From assembly GCF_002904295.1 (NCBI RefSeq), contig NZ_PPHG01000023.1:62001-126000 (forward strand): a DNA stretch of 64,000 nt. The letters are read 5' to 3'. The DNA comes from Amycolatopsis sp. CA-128772. Lineage in GTDB: Bacteria > Actinomycetota > Actinomycetes > Mycobacteriales > Pseudonocardiaceae. A model generated the notes under the pieces. The model worked only from the letters and a program-made list of their open reading frames with translations. It made no database searches and had not been told where the DNA came from. The stretch's first letter is position 1, and the number at the start of each line of letters is the position of its first letter. Below are positions 1 to 7,838 of this stretch, piece by piece. Made by a program: the position numbers and the translations under genes.

Positions 1-424
1 GCAGGGCAGCCTCCGCGCGGAACTGCTGCGGGTGGCCGTCGACGCGCGCGACGCGCTCGGCTTCGAGCCGCGCGTCGGCTTCGACGGGCCGCTGGACGCC
101 GCGGTGCCGGACGCGGTCCGCTCCGACTTGATCGCGACACTGCGGGAAGCGCTGACGAACGTGGCGCGGCACGCCGATGCGAAGTCGTCGTCGGTGGAGG
201 TCACCGTGGACCGGTTCGGCCGCCGGCTCACGCTGGTCGTGCGCGACGACGGCGGCGGGCCGCCGGCCGAGGCGGGCCGGATCAGCGGGCTGGCCAACCT
301 GGCCGCGCGGGCGGCCCGGTGGGGCGGCCACTGCGTGCTGGCGTCCGCCGGGGACGGCGGCTCCCGGCTGGAATGGACGGCGGACCTGCCGGCGATGACC
401 GGCGAGCAGGGAGGTGGACGATGA
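1..424 (+). CDS. Sensor histidine kinase, C-terminal ATPase part (5' end outside window)
   Basis: The reading frame is open from the window edge, so only the C-terminal ~140 residues are seen. They form a GHKL/HATPase_c domain of the NarL/DevS type: the N-box reads EALTNVARHA, followed by the G1-like DDGGG and a GLANLAARA segment typical of kinases that pair with LuxR-type response regulators. The kinase would phosphorylate the regulator encoded next; the two genes share an ATGA overlap (stop 422-424, next start 421), so they are translationally coupled. The sensor and dimerisation domains lie upstream, so the signal cannot be named. Family assignment is firm, ligand unknown. Confidence 0.9.
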   Translation, partial: QGSLRAELLRVAVDARDALGFEPRVGFDGPLDAAVPDAVRSDLIATLREALTNVARHADAKSSSVEVTVDRFGRRLTLVVRDDGGGPPAEAGRISGLANLAARAARWGGHCVLASAGDGGSRLEWTADLPAMTGEQGGGR

Positions 425-1080
425 CGATCGCGGTGTTCCTGCTGGACGACCACGAACTGGTCCGGACCGGGCTGAAGACCGTCTTCGAGCCGGAGACCGA
501 CATCGAAATCGTGGGGGAGGCCGGGACGGCGGCCGAGGCGCTGGTGCGGATCCCGCAGGCGCGCCCGGACGTGGCCGTCCTCGACGTCCGGCTGCCGGAC
601 GGCGAAGGGGTGGCGGTCTGCCGGGAGATCCGGTCCACCGTGGACCCGCCGCCGGCCTGCCTGATGCTGACGTCCTATTCGGACGACGACGCCCTGTTCG
701 GCGCGATCATGGCCGGCGCGGCGGGCTACATGCTGAAACAGGTGTCGGGCCGGTCCCTGGTCGAGGCGGTCCGCACGGTCGCCGGCGGCGGCTCGCTGCT
801 GGACGCCACGCTGACGGCGTCGGTGATGAACAAGCTGCGTGGCGAGAACGTCGCGGCGCCCGACCCGCGCTACGAGCAGCTGAGCCCGCAGGAACGGCGG
901 GTGCTGGACCTCGTCGCGGAGGGCCTGACCAACCGCCAGATCGCCGAGCGGCTGTTCCTGGCGGAGAAGACGGTGAAGAACTACGTCTCGTCCGTCCTGC
1001 ACAAGCTCGGCGTCGAGCGGCGGACGTCGGCGGCGGTGTACATGTCCCAGCGGAAGGCGGAACCGGGACGATCGGGCTGA
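421..1080 (+). CDS. NarL/FixJ-family response regulator
   Basis: A 219-residue two-domain regulator. The N-terminal receiver domain has the acidic pair DD at residues 9-10, the phospho-acceptor Asp55 in VAVLDVRLPD, the switch Thr84 and Lys106. A LuxR-type HTH follows (about residues 150-200: LSPQERRVLDLVAEGLTNRQ and then the recognition helix in EKTVKNYVSSVLHKLGV). It resembles DevR/NarL regulators and is coupled to the kinase before it. An upstream in-frame ATG at 319 lies inside the kinase gene and was rejected in favour of 421, which gives the family length and the ATGA overlap. Target genes are not evident here. Confidence 0.93.
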   Translation: MTIAVFLLDDHELVRTGLKTVFEPETDIEIVGEAGTAAEALVRIPQARPDVAVLDVRLPDGEGVAVCREIRSTVDPPPACLMLTSYSDDDALFGAIMAGAAGYMLKQVSGRSLVEAVRTVAGGGSLLDATLTASVMNKLRGENVAAPDPRYEQLSPQERRVLDLVAEGLTNRQIAERLFLAEKTVKNYVSSVLHKLGVERRTSAAVYMSQRKAEPGRSG

Positions 1081-1189
1081 ATCCGCGCCTGATCGGACGT
1101 AACCGGTGGGGCGTTCGACGTATCCAGCCGCCGATGGAGTACACCTGTCGGGTGACGCACCAGTTCGCGTGCGCGGCAGAGGGGACGGC

Positions 1190-1624
1190 ATGTCGGGGTT
1201 GTCGGGCGGGGACTATGTCACGCAGCAGATCCGGGCACTCGCGCAAGCGGTGCGCCGGGAAGGGGCCGGCGGGGTCGGGACGCGCAGCTTCCAGCTGGCG
1301 GAGCACCTGGCGGCGGAGGGTGGCGTCCACCGCGGCGACATCCTGACGGCCACGGCCACGCTCCTGGCGATGACGGCGTGGTGCGACGGCGAAGCCGAGG
1401 CGGCCCGCCGGTTCGCGGAGCTGGCGGGCGAGCACGACGAGGAGTCACGCGAGCTGGTCACGCACCTGCTGCGGCTGGAGTCGGGCGCGGACCAGGGCTG
1501 GTTGCCGGAGGAACAGGCGGAGGCGCTGCTGGAGTACGCGCGCCGGGCCCGCCGCGGCGACCTGGCGACCCGGGTCCGGGCGCTCACGGGCGCCCGGCGG
1601 GGACGGCACCGCCGGGCGGACTAG
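1190..1624 (+). CDS. Hypothetical helical protein
   Basis: I do not recognise this 144-residue protein. It is rich in Ala, Glu, Arg and Leu, appears largely alpha-helical, and has no signal peptide or membrane segment. The ATG at 1190 is preceded by an AGAGGGG ribosome binding site about six bases upstream; a further in-frame start at 1106 has no such site. It follows the response regulator by 109 bp in the same direction and may be its distal partner, but nothing in the sequence proves that. The gene ends just before a strong hairpin shared with the converging reductase gene. Confidence 0.6.
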   Translation: MSGLSGGDYVTQQIRALAQAVRREGAGGVGTRSFQLAEHLAAEGGVHRGDILTATATLLAMTAWCDGEAEAARRFAELAGEHDEESRELVTHLLRLESGADQGWLPEEQAEALLEYARRARRGDLATRVRALTGARRGRHRRAD

Positions 1625-1674
1625 CCCGGTCCGGAGTGGACGGTGGCCCGGTCCGGCCCTGCCGATCGATGACG

Positions 1675-1718
1675 GCGGTACGAGCAGGTCATCCCCGCGG
1701 ATGACCTGCTCGTACCGC
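1675..1718. terminator. Bidirectional terminator hairpin
   Basis: A 20-bp perfect stem (1675-1694 with 1699-1718) closed by the loop CCGC sits between two converging genes, the hypothetical gene ending at 1624 and the reductase ending at 1724. There is no U-run, as is usual for actinobacterial terminators. Confidence 0.85.
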
Positions 1719-1723
1719 GCCGC

Positions 1724-2929
1724 TCAGTCCGTCAGGGGGCGAGCCGGGTCGGCGAGCCGGTCCGGGTCCACCGTCCGTCCACTGTGGATCAGCTCGCGCA
1801 CCGCGTCGAGACCCTCGTCCCAGCGGTTGACGTGCAGGCCGGCCACCACCCGGCCGCCGGCCAGCCAGAACGCGTGGAACGCCTCGGCGTCGCCGCGGGT
1901 CACCACACGGTCGTAGCCGCCGGGCGGAAACCAGCCGGTGAACGCCATGCCGGCGTCGTACTGGTCGGAGAAGAAGTACGGCAGCTCGTCGTGGACCACC
2001 TCGCGGCCGAGCATCGCCCGGGCCGCCGCCGGGCCGCCGTTCGTCGCCGCGGCCCAGTGCTCCACGCGGACGCGCCGGCCGTAGCGCTCCTGCCACACGC
2101 TCGCGACGTCGCCGGCCGCGAAGACGTCCGGGTCCTCGGTGCGCAGGCCCGCGTCGACCAGGACGCCGTCGTCGACCGCCAGGCCCGCGTCGGCGGCCAG
2201 CTGCGTCTCCGGCCGGGCGCCGATGCCCACCACGACCACGTCGGCCGGGATCTCGCCGTCGTCGGTCAGCACGGCCGAGACCGAGGAATCACCCTCGAAA
2301 CCGGTGACCCCGGTGCCCAGCCGCAGCTCGACGCCGTGGCGGCGGTGCAGGCCGGCGAAGAACCCGCCCACCTCCGGCCCGAGCGTGGCGTGCAGCGGGC
2401 TCTCGGCCGGCTCGACGATCGTCACCGGACACCCGTGGTGCCGGGCGGCCGCGGCGGTCTCCAGGCCGATCCAGCCCGCGCCGGCGACGACGACCCGGCC
2501 ACCCGTGGCCAGCGCGTCGCGCAGCCGGTCGGCGTGGGAGAGCCGGCGCAGGTAGTGGACGCCGTCGAGGTCGTTGCCCGGCACCCGCAGCCGCCGCGGC
2601 GATGCTCCGGTCGCGAGCAGCAGTTTCGTGTAGCCGATCCGTTCACCGCCGGCGAGTTCGACCTCGTGCGCGGCGCGGTCCAAAGCCGTCACCCGGCGGC
2701 CGGTGAGCAGCTCGATGCCCTGGTCGGCGTACCACTTCTCGTCGTGGACGAACACCGACGGCCGGTCGTCCCGGCCGAGCAGGTAGCCCTTCGACAGCGG
2801 CGGGCGCTCGTACGGCAGGTCCGGCTCGGCGCCGACGAGCACGATGCGGCCGCCGAACCCTTCGGCGCGCAGGGTTTCCACGGCCTTCGCGCCGGTCAGG
2901 CCGGCGCCGGCGACGACGAAGGTGTCCAT
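1724..2929 (-). CDS. FAD-dependent NAD(P)H oxidoreductase (ferredoxin/rubredoxin reductase type)
   Basis: 401 residues in a two-dinucleotide-domain layout: an N-terminal FAD fingerprint (VAGAGLTG, residues 6-13), a central NAD(P) fingerprint (VVVAGAGWIGLE, about 148-159), and the second FAD motif DVFAAGDVA near residue 280, followed by a reductase C-terminal domain. This matches the rhodocoxin/putidaredoxin reductase family, which passes electrons from NAD(P)H to a small Fe-S protein. The ATG at 2929 overlaps the TGA of folE (ATGA), so the two form one translationally coupled operon. No ferredoxin gene is adjacent, and the electron acceptor is unknown. The pairing with GTP cyclohydrolase is unusual (see findings). 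Confidence 0.9.
   Translation of the reverse strand: MDTFVVAGAGLTGAKAVETLRAEGFGGRIVLVGAEPDLPYERPPLSKGYLLGRDDRPSVFVHDEKWYADQGIELLTGRRVTALDRAAHEVELAGGERIGYTKLLLATGASPRRLRVPGNDLDGVHYLRRLSHADRLRDALATGGRVVVAGAGWIGLETAAAARHHGCPVTIVEPAESPLHATLGPEVGGFFAGLHRRHGVELRLGTGVTGFEGDSSVSAVLTDDGEIPADVVVVGIGARPETQLAADAGLAVDDGVLVDAGLRTEDPDVFAAGDVASVWQERYGRRVRVEHWAAATNGGPAAARAMLGREVVHDELPYFFSDQYDAGMAFTGWFPPGGYDRVVTRGDAEAFHAFWLAGGRVVAGLHVNRWDEGLDAVRELIHSGRTVDPDRLADPARPLTD
1778..1788 (+). repeat. Oriented 11-mer TCCACTGTGGA
   Basis: Exact copy inside the minus-strand FAD reductase gene; the T-centred form is on the plus strand. Confidence 0.7.
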
Positions 2930-3549
2930 CAGGCGATCACTCCGGTCAGCGCGAAGAACTCCTGCCGCGTCTTGGGTTCTTCCCGCAGCAGGCCGTGCAG
3001 CGACGACGTGACGGTCTGGGCGCCGCTCGCGCGCACCCCGCGCAGCGACATGCACAGGTGCTCGGCCTCGATCACCACGCCGACGCCCTTCGGGGCCAGG
3101 TGCTCCTGCAGCCAGTCGGCGACCTGCTTGGTCAGCCGTTCCTGCACCTGCAGGTCGCGCGAGAACATCTCGACGACGCGGGCGAGCTTCGACAGCCCGA
3201 GGATCCGTTCGCCGGGCAGGTAGCCGACGTGCGCGACACCGCGGAAGGGCAGCAGGTGGTGCTCGCACAGCGACTGCACCGGGATGCTCTTGGCCAGCAC
3301 GAGCTCGTCGTAGCCCTCGTCGTTGGGGAACGTCGTCAGCTGGAAGTCGCGCGGCTGCAGCATTTCGGCGTAGGCGTGGGCCACCCGGCGCGGCGTGTCG
3401 CCGAGGTGCTCCGACGCCGGGTCCTTGCCGAGGGCCCGGAGCAGGTCGGCGACCGCGCGCTCCGCCGCGCGCAGGTCGACGGAGTCGCGGTTGTGAACGA
3501 CACCGAGGTGCCGCAGCGGGACCGGGGCGCTGACGGGATCGACGGTCAC
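2929..3549 (-). CDS. folE: GTP cyclohydrolase I
   Basis: 206 residues, the normal length for FolE type IA, which converts GTP to 7,8-dihydroneopterin triphosphate, the entry step to folate and other pterins. The zinc ligands are present: Cys95 and His98 in SLCEHHLLPF and Cys166 in AEHLCMSLRGV, with the E. coli spacings of 3 and 71 residues. The GTG at 3549 has a GGAGG site six bases upstream. No other folate genes are nearby; instead it is coupled to a flavin reductase and diverges from a Cys/His-rich regulator, which suggests a stress- or metal-responsive copy rather than the housekeeping one (inference). Confidence 0.95.
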   Translation of the reverse strand: MTVDPVSAPVPLRHLGVVHNRDSVDLRAAERAVADLLRALGKDPASEHLGDTPRRVAHAYAEMLQPRDFQLTTFPNDEGYDELVLAKSIPVQSLCEHHLLPFRGVAHVGYLPGERILGLSKLARVVEMFSRDLQVQERLTKQVADWLQEHLAPKGVGVVIEAEHLCMSLRGVRASGAQTVTSSLHGLLREEPKTRQEFFALTGVIA

Positions 3550-3560
3550 GGGATGCCTCC

Positions 3561-3630
3561 TTCTAAAAACAAGGTGAACCGACGCTAGAAGCTCCCGGGG
3601 GTTTTCGTCAACAGGTATGTGTTTTAGAAT
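3561..3630. promoter_or_regulatory. Divergent control region with inverted AT-rich elements
   Basis: Between folE and the regulator gene, TTCTAAAAACA (3561-3571) is mirrored by TGTTTTAGAA (3620-3629), which read as inverted copies of one element about 50 bp apart. The right copy contains a -10-like TAGAAT (3625-3630) whose expected start site falls at or next to the regulator ATG (3637). The pair is a good candidate for the operator of the adjacent regulator. Confidence 0.5.
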
Positions 3631-3636
3631 GCGGAG

Positions 3637-4293
3637 ATGTACGAGACCCAGGCGGGCGCGCTGGCCGCGGTGGCGGCGCTCGACGAGCCGACCCGGCGCC
3701 GGCTGTACGAGTACGTCGTCCGCTGCCCGGAACCGGTGAGCCGGGACGACGTCGCGGCGGCGCTAGGCGTGCCCCGCGCGACGGTCGCGTTCCACCTCGA
3801 CCGCCTGGTGGAGGAGCGGCTGCTGGCGGTCGGCCACGAGCGCCGCACGGGCCGCAGCGGGCCGGGGGCGGGCCGCCCGGCCAAGCTGTACCGCCGGTCG
3901 GACCGCCAGGTGAGTGTGTCCCTGCCGGAGCGCCACTACGAACTGGCGGGCGGCCTCCTGGCGGCGGCGGTCGAGGAAGCCGACCGGACCGGCGGCTCGG
4001 CGCGCGAAATACTGGGCCGCCGCGCCCGCGAGCGCGGGGCGGAGCTGGCCGGCGGCGCGCCGGACATCGTCGGGACGCTGGAGGAAAACGGCTTCGAGCC
4101 CCGTGTCGAGGGCGCGGAGGTGCTTCTCGGCAACTGCCCGTTCCACCGGCTGGCCGAGACGCACACGCAGCTGGTGTGCGAGATGAACCTGGGGCTGGTG
4201 GAGGGGATGCTCGACGGCGCGGCCGACGGCGGCCTGCGGGCGCGGCTGGATCCGCAGCCCGGTTTCTGCTGCGTGCGCCTCACCCGGGACTGA
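3637..4293 (+). CDS. Winged-helix regulator with Cys/His-rich C-terminal sensor region
   Basis: 218 residues. An ArsR/DeoR-like HTH occupies about residues 12-85 (REYVV..., VSRDDVAAALGVPRATVAFH). The C-terminal half ends in a metal-ligand-like pattern: Cys167 and His170 in GNCPFH, His176, Cys181, and the pair Cys211-Cys212 in GFCCVRL. This arrangement recalls SufR-like and related actinobacterial regulators that bind an Fe-S cluster or metal; which ligand applies here is not established. It diverges from folE and probably controls it. The -10 box ends six bases before the ATG, so the transcript is probably leaderless. A purely structural disulfide role is the alternative. Confidence 0.8.
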   Translation: MYETQAGALAAVAALDEPTRRRLYEYVVRCPEPVSRDDVAAALGVPRATVAFHLDRLVEERLLAVGHERRTGRSGPGAGRPAKLYRRSDRQVSVSLPERHYELAGGLLAAAVEEADRTGGSAREILGRRARERGAELAGGAPDIVGTLEENGFEPRVEGAEVLLGNCPFHRLAETHTQLVCEMNLGLVEGMLDGAADGGLRARLDPQPGFCCVRLTRD

Positions 4294-4328
4294 GCCGGGC
4301 CGCCTCGCTGCCGGGGCGGCCCGGGCTC
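4292..4328. terminator. Bidirectional terminator hairpin
   Basis: A GC-rich inverted repeat (GAGCCGGGCCGCC against GGCGGCCCGGGCTC, one-base bulge) lies exactly between the converging regulator gene and the CU044_5270-type gene. Confidence 0.7.
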
Positions 4329-4332
4329 TGCC

Positions 4333-5457
4333 CTACTTCGGCGGTACTTCGCCGAGGCGGCCGGCGACCGCCGTCGTGATCGCGCTGGCGCCGAGTTCCG
4401 TGCCCGGCTTGATCCACGGCTCGTCCGGCTGGGGTCCCGCGATCGTGCGCTCGCCGATGAACGCGCCGGTCACCGGGTCGATGATCAGCTGGCGGACCTC
4501 GTGGCTGTCGGCCAGGCCGAGGGCCACGCCGGTGCGGCCGTCGAGGTTCGTCTCCGCCGCCAGGACCGTGATGCCCGGGATCTTCGCCAGCGCCCGGTAC
4601 CACTGGGCCCGCAGCGGCGCCGGCATCTGGCCCGCGCGCAGGATTTCGATGCCGAAGTGGAACATCACCGACGGCGTCGAACCGCGGCCCTTCGTCAGGT
4701 TCTTCAGCTTCGCGTACAGCGCCGCCGGGTCGTGCGGAAGGGCCGCGTAGAACGCCGGGCTGTCGAAGTCCGTCGGGTCGCCGCACTTCTTCGGGGGCTT
4801 GGCCTCCGGGAAGAAGTCCCCGCAGCGGCCCTGCCACTGGCCCTGGTCGGTGTCGTCGACCGGCGGCTCGGGGGCCTGCGACTGCGGCACCGAGCCGCCC
4901 AGGAACTTCCCCGTGCGCAGGATCCGGCGCGTCTCCTGCCAGACGTCGTGCTCGTCCGCCGGGATCCAGCGGTCCACCTGCTGCTCCCACAGGTAGGTGT
5001 ACCCCGTGCTGCCGTCGCCGGTCCGGACGCCGCGCTGCACCCAGGTGTGCTCGGCGACGTACCGGAACCGCCCGGGCCCGACGGGCTGGTCGGCCGCGCC
5101 GACGGTGAGGTCCGCCGCCCGCAGCAGCACCTGCGCCGCCGACATCAGCCGGATGTCCGGGGCCGCCCCCGTCGGGACCGGCACCGGTGCCGCGGACGGG
5201 ACCGGCGGGACGGCCGCCGGCGGCGGATCCGCCGGGTGCTGCCGCACGACGACGACGGCGGTCACCGCGACCACGCCGGCGACGGCGGCCGCGGCCGCGA
5301 CGGGCCGGGCGAACCGGCGCCGCCGCAGGGGGACGACCGTCGCGGCCGGCTCGGCGTCGAGCTCGGCCAGCAGCCGGGCGCGGGCCGCGGCCAGGTCGGC
5401 CGGGGCGGTGCGGGCGTCGCGGTGGAGCAGCTCGAGGGTCGCGTCGAGCTCGTTCAT
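4333..5457 (-). CDS. CU044_5270-type membrane protein, probable sigma-factor partner
   Basis: 374 residues. A short cytoplasmic N-terminus is followed by an Arg patch (PLRRRRFARP), one transmembrane helix (about residues 50-72, rich in Ala and Val), a Pro-rich spacer, and a large extracytoplasmic domain with motifs such as RFRYVAEHTWVQ. This is the architecture of the actinobacterial CU044_5270 family, which is regularly encoded after an ECF sigma gene and may act as anti-sigma or sensor partner. The ATG at 5457 overlaps the sigma stop (TGATG); a GTG one codon earlier is also possible. No zinc-binding anti-sigma motif is visible, so the anti-sigma role is inferred from position only. Confidence 0.8.
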   Translation of the reverse strand: MNELDATLELLHRDARTAPADLAAARARLLAELDAEPAATVVPLRRRRFARPVAAAAAVAGVVAVTAVVVVRQHPADPPPAAVPPVPSAAPVPVPTGAAPDIRLMSAAQVLLRAADLTVGAADQPVGPGRFRYVAEHTWVQRGVRTGDGSTGYTYLWEQQVDRWIPADEHDVWQETRRILRTGKFLGGSVPQSQAPEPPVDDTDQGQWQGRCGDFFPEAKPPKKCGDPTDFDSPAFYAALPHDPAALYAKLKNLTKGRGSTPSVMFHFGIEILRAGQMPAPLRAQWYRALAKIPGITVLAAETNLDGRTGVALGLADSHEVRQLIIDPVTGAFIGERTIAGPQPDEPWIKPGTELGASAITTAVAGRLGEVPPK

Positions 5458-6023
5458 CACTGGTTCTCCTCGGTGGGGACGAGCAGGGCCTGGAGGCGGT
5501 GGCGCACGCGGTGCAGCCGCGAGCGCACGGTGCTGGCGGGGACGCCGAGCGCCTCGGCGACTTCGGCCGGTTCGAGACCGGCCCAGGACGTGAGCAGCAG
5601 GACGTCCCGGTCCTGTTCGGACAGTCCGGCGAGGGCGGCGGCGAGCACGCGCAGGCGCGCCGCCGCGTCGACCCGGCCGGCGACCGCGGCGTCGTGGTTC
5701 TCGGCCGGGCGGTCCTCGACGCCGGCCTTGGCGGTCAGCTGGAACCCGCGGACCTCCTGGCGCACGTGGTTGCGCAGGAGGTTGGTGGCGATCCCGTAGA
5801 GCCAGCCGCGGATCGGCGCCTTGGCCGGGTCGTAGGCCGCCCGTCTTCGCAGCGCGACGACGAACGTCTCCGCCACGAGGTCGTCGGCGACGTGCACGCC
5901 CACCCGGCCCGCGAGGTAACCGCGCAGGGGAGGGGCGTACTCGTCGAAGAGCCGCGCGAAGACCTCTTTCGGGTCCCGTGCGGTGAGGTCGGGCCGGTCC
6001 AGCCGTGCGACGATTCTGGTCAC
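5457..6023 (-). CDS. ECF-family RNA polymerase sigma factor
   Basis: 188 residues with the two ECF modules. Sigma region 2 spans about residues 18-85 (FARLFDEYAPPLRGYLAGRV, DDLVAETFVVALRRR, IRGWLYGIATNLLRNHVR), and region 4 about 125-180 (LSEQDRDVLLLTSWAGLEPA, then EVAEALGVPASTVRSRLHRVRHRL). The GTG at 6023 fits the family length but has only a weak ribosome binding site. It is co-transcribed with the membrane protein downstream and diverges from a small membrane-protein gene. No C-terminal SnoaL-like extension is present. Target promoters are not identifiable here. Confidence 0.9.
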   Translation of the reverse strand: MTRIVARLDRPDLTARDPKEVFARLFDEYAPPLRGYLAGRVGVHVADDLVAETFVVALRRRAAYDPAKAPIRGWLYGIATNLLRNHVRQEVRGFQLTAKAGVEDRPAENHDAAVAGRVDAAARLRVLAAALAGLSEQDRDVLLLTSWAGLEPAEVAEALGVPASTVRSRLHRVRHRLQALLVPTEENQ

Positions 6024-6128
6024 GCTACTGGTTGTCGCCGCCGGTCGCCCGCGTCCCCGGTCGCCCGGCCGGATGAGACGCACGCCACACCGCGGGAACG
6101 GCACGGCCCGCTTCGGACAACAACGGGT

Positions 6129-6413
6129 ATGGACCGACGAAGTGCGCTGCTGCTCGCCGGGACGTGCCTCGCCGCGGTCGCGGCGATCCTGGCCGTGGCC
6201 GCGGCGGTCCGGCCGCCGGGACCGGCGCAGGCGCCGCCCCCGCCACCGGTGCTGACGACGAGCGTGGCCACGACGGCCACCGCCGCGCCCCGGTCCGCCG
6301 GCTACGCGGAACCCGTTCCCGGAGACCTGAGCGCGCTCGTCCACGACCGCGCGACCTCGGCCCCGGCCGGCCGGCCGCGATCCACCGCGCCGCGGGCCCG
6401 GCCGAGCCGCTGA
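6129..6413 (+). CDS. Small membrane-anchored hypothetical protein
   Basis: 94 residues: MDRRSALLLAG and then a hydrophobic Ala/Val helix (about 7-30), followed by a Pro/Ala/Thr-rich tail with no known motif. It diverges from the ECF sigma gene across 105 bp. The start at 6129 lacks a clear ribosome binding site, and low-complexity GC-rich frames of this size can be spurious, so the call is tentative. If real, it would be a single-pass envelope protein and a possible target of the neighbouring sigma factor. Confidence 0.4.
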   Translation: MDRRSALLLAGTCLAAVAAILAVAAAVRPPGPAQAPPPPPVLTTSVATTATAAPRSAGYAEPVPGDLSALVHDRATSAPAGRPRSTAPRARPSR

Positions 6414-6505
6414 TCGCCGGCGGACGAGGCCGGGGAGCAGCTCCCGGGCCGTGATCGCGCGCTCACGAACCGGCCGGGGGCGAAGCCCGGCGCCCGCACG
6501 AGCTT

Positions 6506-6517
6506 GAAAGCGCTTTC
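6506..6517. promoter_or_regulatory. LacI-type operator GAAAGCGCTTTC
   Basis: A perfect 12-bp palindrome with the central CG typical of LacI/GalR operators, about 100 bp before the start of LacI regulator 1. It differs from the TTAGCGCTAA sites nearby and may bind a different family member or act in autoregulation. Confidence 0.55.
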
Positions 6518-6618
6518 TGGCCTGCTCGGGGTCCCGGACGCGGCGCGGGGCGTCCGGAACTCGCCGGTTCGGCGGTACCGTCTCGGGGGTGAGGCGGTAC
6601 GACGTGGAGGGGGCCAGG

Positions 6619-7662
6619 GTGGTGGACCGGGCGAAGCCGGGGGAGCAGACGAGGGTGCCGTTGCCGGGGCCCCGCCAGCCGAGCCTGGCCGACGTCGCCG
6701 GCATGGCCGGCGTCTCGCACATGACCGTCTCGCGCGTGGTCAACGAGAGCGGGCCGGTGCGCCCGGAGACCCGTGAACGCGTGCTGGCCGCCGTGCAGAA
6801 GCTCGGGTACCGGCCCAACACCGCCGCGCGGGCGCTGGTGACCGGGCGGTCCGGCACCCTCGGCGTGGTCGCGCTCGAGTCCAACCTGTACGGCCCGGCG
6901 AGCACCCTCTACGGCATCGAGAACGCGGCTCGCGAGGCCGGGTACGGCGTCGCGATCTGCAGCGTGACCCGGCCGGGCCGGACGTCGATCGGCGACGCGG
7001 TGGAGAGCCTGCGGCGCCAGGCCGTGGAGGGGATCGTCGTGATCGCCCCGCACGTGACGGCCGGGCGCGCGCTCGACGCGGCGCCGTCGGACATCCCGCT
7101 GGTCGCGGTGGGCGGCGGCGATGCGGCGCCGGTGCCGGTGATCTCGGTCGACCAGTACGACGGCGCCCGCTGCGCCACCGAGCACCTGCTGTCGCTGGGT
7201 CACCGGACCGTCTGGCACCTGGCCGGCCCGGAGGACTGGCTGGAGGCCCGCGACCGGGAACGCGGCTGGCGGGAGACCCTGGAAGGCCGCGGCCTGCGGG
7301 TGCCCGCGGTCGTCCGCGGCGACTGGAGCCCGCGTTCAGGCTACGAGGCGGGCCGCGCGCTCGTCGGCAAGCGCGGGCTGAAGGCGGTCTTCTCGGCCAA
7401 CGACCAGATGGCCCTCGGCCTGCTGCGGGCGTTCACCGAGGCGGGCATCCGGGTACCGGAGGACGTCCACGTCGCCGGGTTCGACGACGTGCCCGAGTCC
7501 GCGTACTTCACCCCGCCGCTGACGACGGTGCGGCAGGACTTCATCGAGGTCGGCCGCCGCACGTTCGGCCTGCTCGAAGAGCGGATGGCGGGCGGCGATG
7601 CCGGGGCCCGCCACCTGGTGCCCGCGGAGCTGGTGGTTCGGGAGAGCACCCGGCGGCGCTGA
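6619..7662 (+). CDS. LacI-family regulator 1 (galactoside utilisation)
   Basis: 347 residues from the GTG at 6619, the same length as paralogue 2 at 18683; GTG codons at 6589 and 6622 are alternatives. The HTH (PSLADVAGMAGVSHMTVSRV) and hinge helix (YRPNTAARALVTGR) are followed by a periplasmic-binding-protein-like effector domain with SVDQYDGARCATEHLLSLGH and VAGFDDVPES. It reads toward the secreted GH35 beta-galactosidase, with a perfect TGTTAGCGCTAACA operator between them, so it probably represses that gene until a galactoside or galactose is present. Its effector domain is strikingly similar to paralogues 2 and 3, suggesting recent duplication and shared operators. Confidence 0.93.
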   Translation: MVDRAKPGEQTRVPLPGPRQPSLADVAGMAGVSHMTVSRVVNESGPVRPETRERVLAAVQKLGYRPNTAARALVTGRSGTLGVVALESNLYGPASTLYGIENAAREAGYGVAICSVTRPGRTSIGDAVESLRRQAVEGIVVIAPHVTAGRALDAAPSDIPLVAVGGGDAAPVPVISVDQYDGARCATEHLLSLGHRTVWHLAGPEDWLEARDRERGWRETLEGRGLRVPAVVRGDWSPRSGYEAGRALVGKRGLKAVFSANDQMALGLLRAFTEAGIRVPEDVHVAGFDDVPESAYFTPPLTTVRQDFIEVGRRTFGLLEERMAGGDAGARHLVPAELVVRESTRRR

Positions 7663-7719
7663 TCCGGTGGACCGCCGGAACGTCTCACTTTCGCGCCGGA
7701 AACCCGTTCACCGGCCGAA

Positions 7720-7733
7720 TGTTAGCGCTAACA
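7720..7733. promoter_or_regulatory. LacI operator TGTTAGCGCTAACA, perfect copy
   Basis: A perfect 14-bp palindrome 105 bp before the beta-galactosidase ATG. An identical 14-mer lies before the furanose transporter (19765), with near copies at 18603 and 37981. Confidence 0.85.
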
Positions 7734-7838
7734 AAACGTCGGCACTGATCCATTTTGGTGTTGTATCTTGACCGCTTCTGTGCAATCGGCAAAGGTTCGT
7801 GTTCGATTGTGGTCCCCGCCGCTCCAGGAGGCCCCCGC

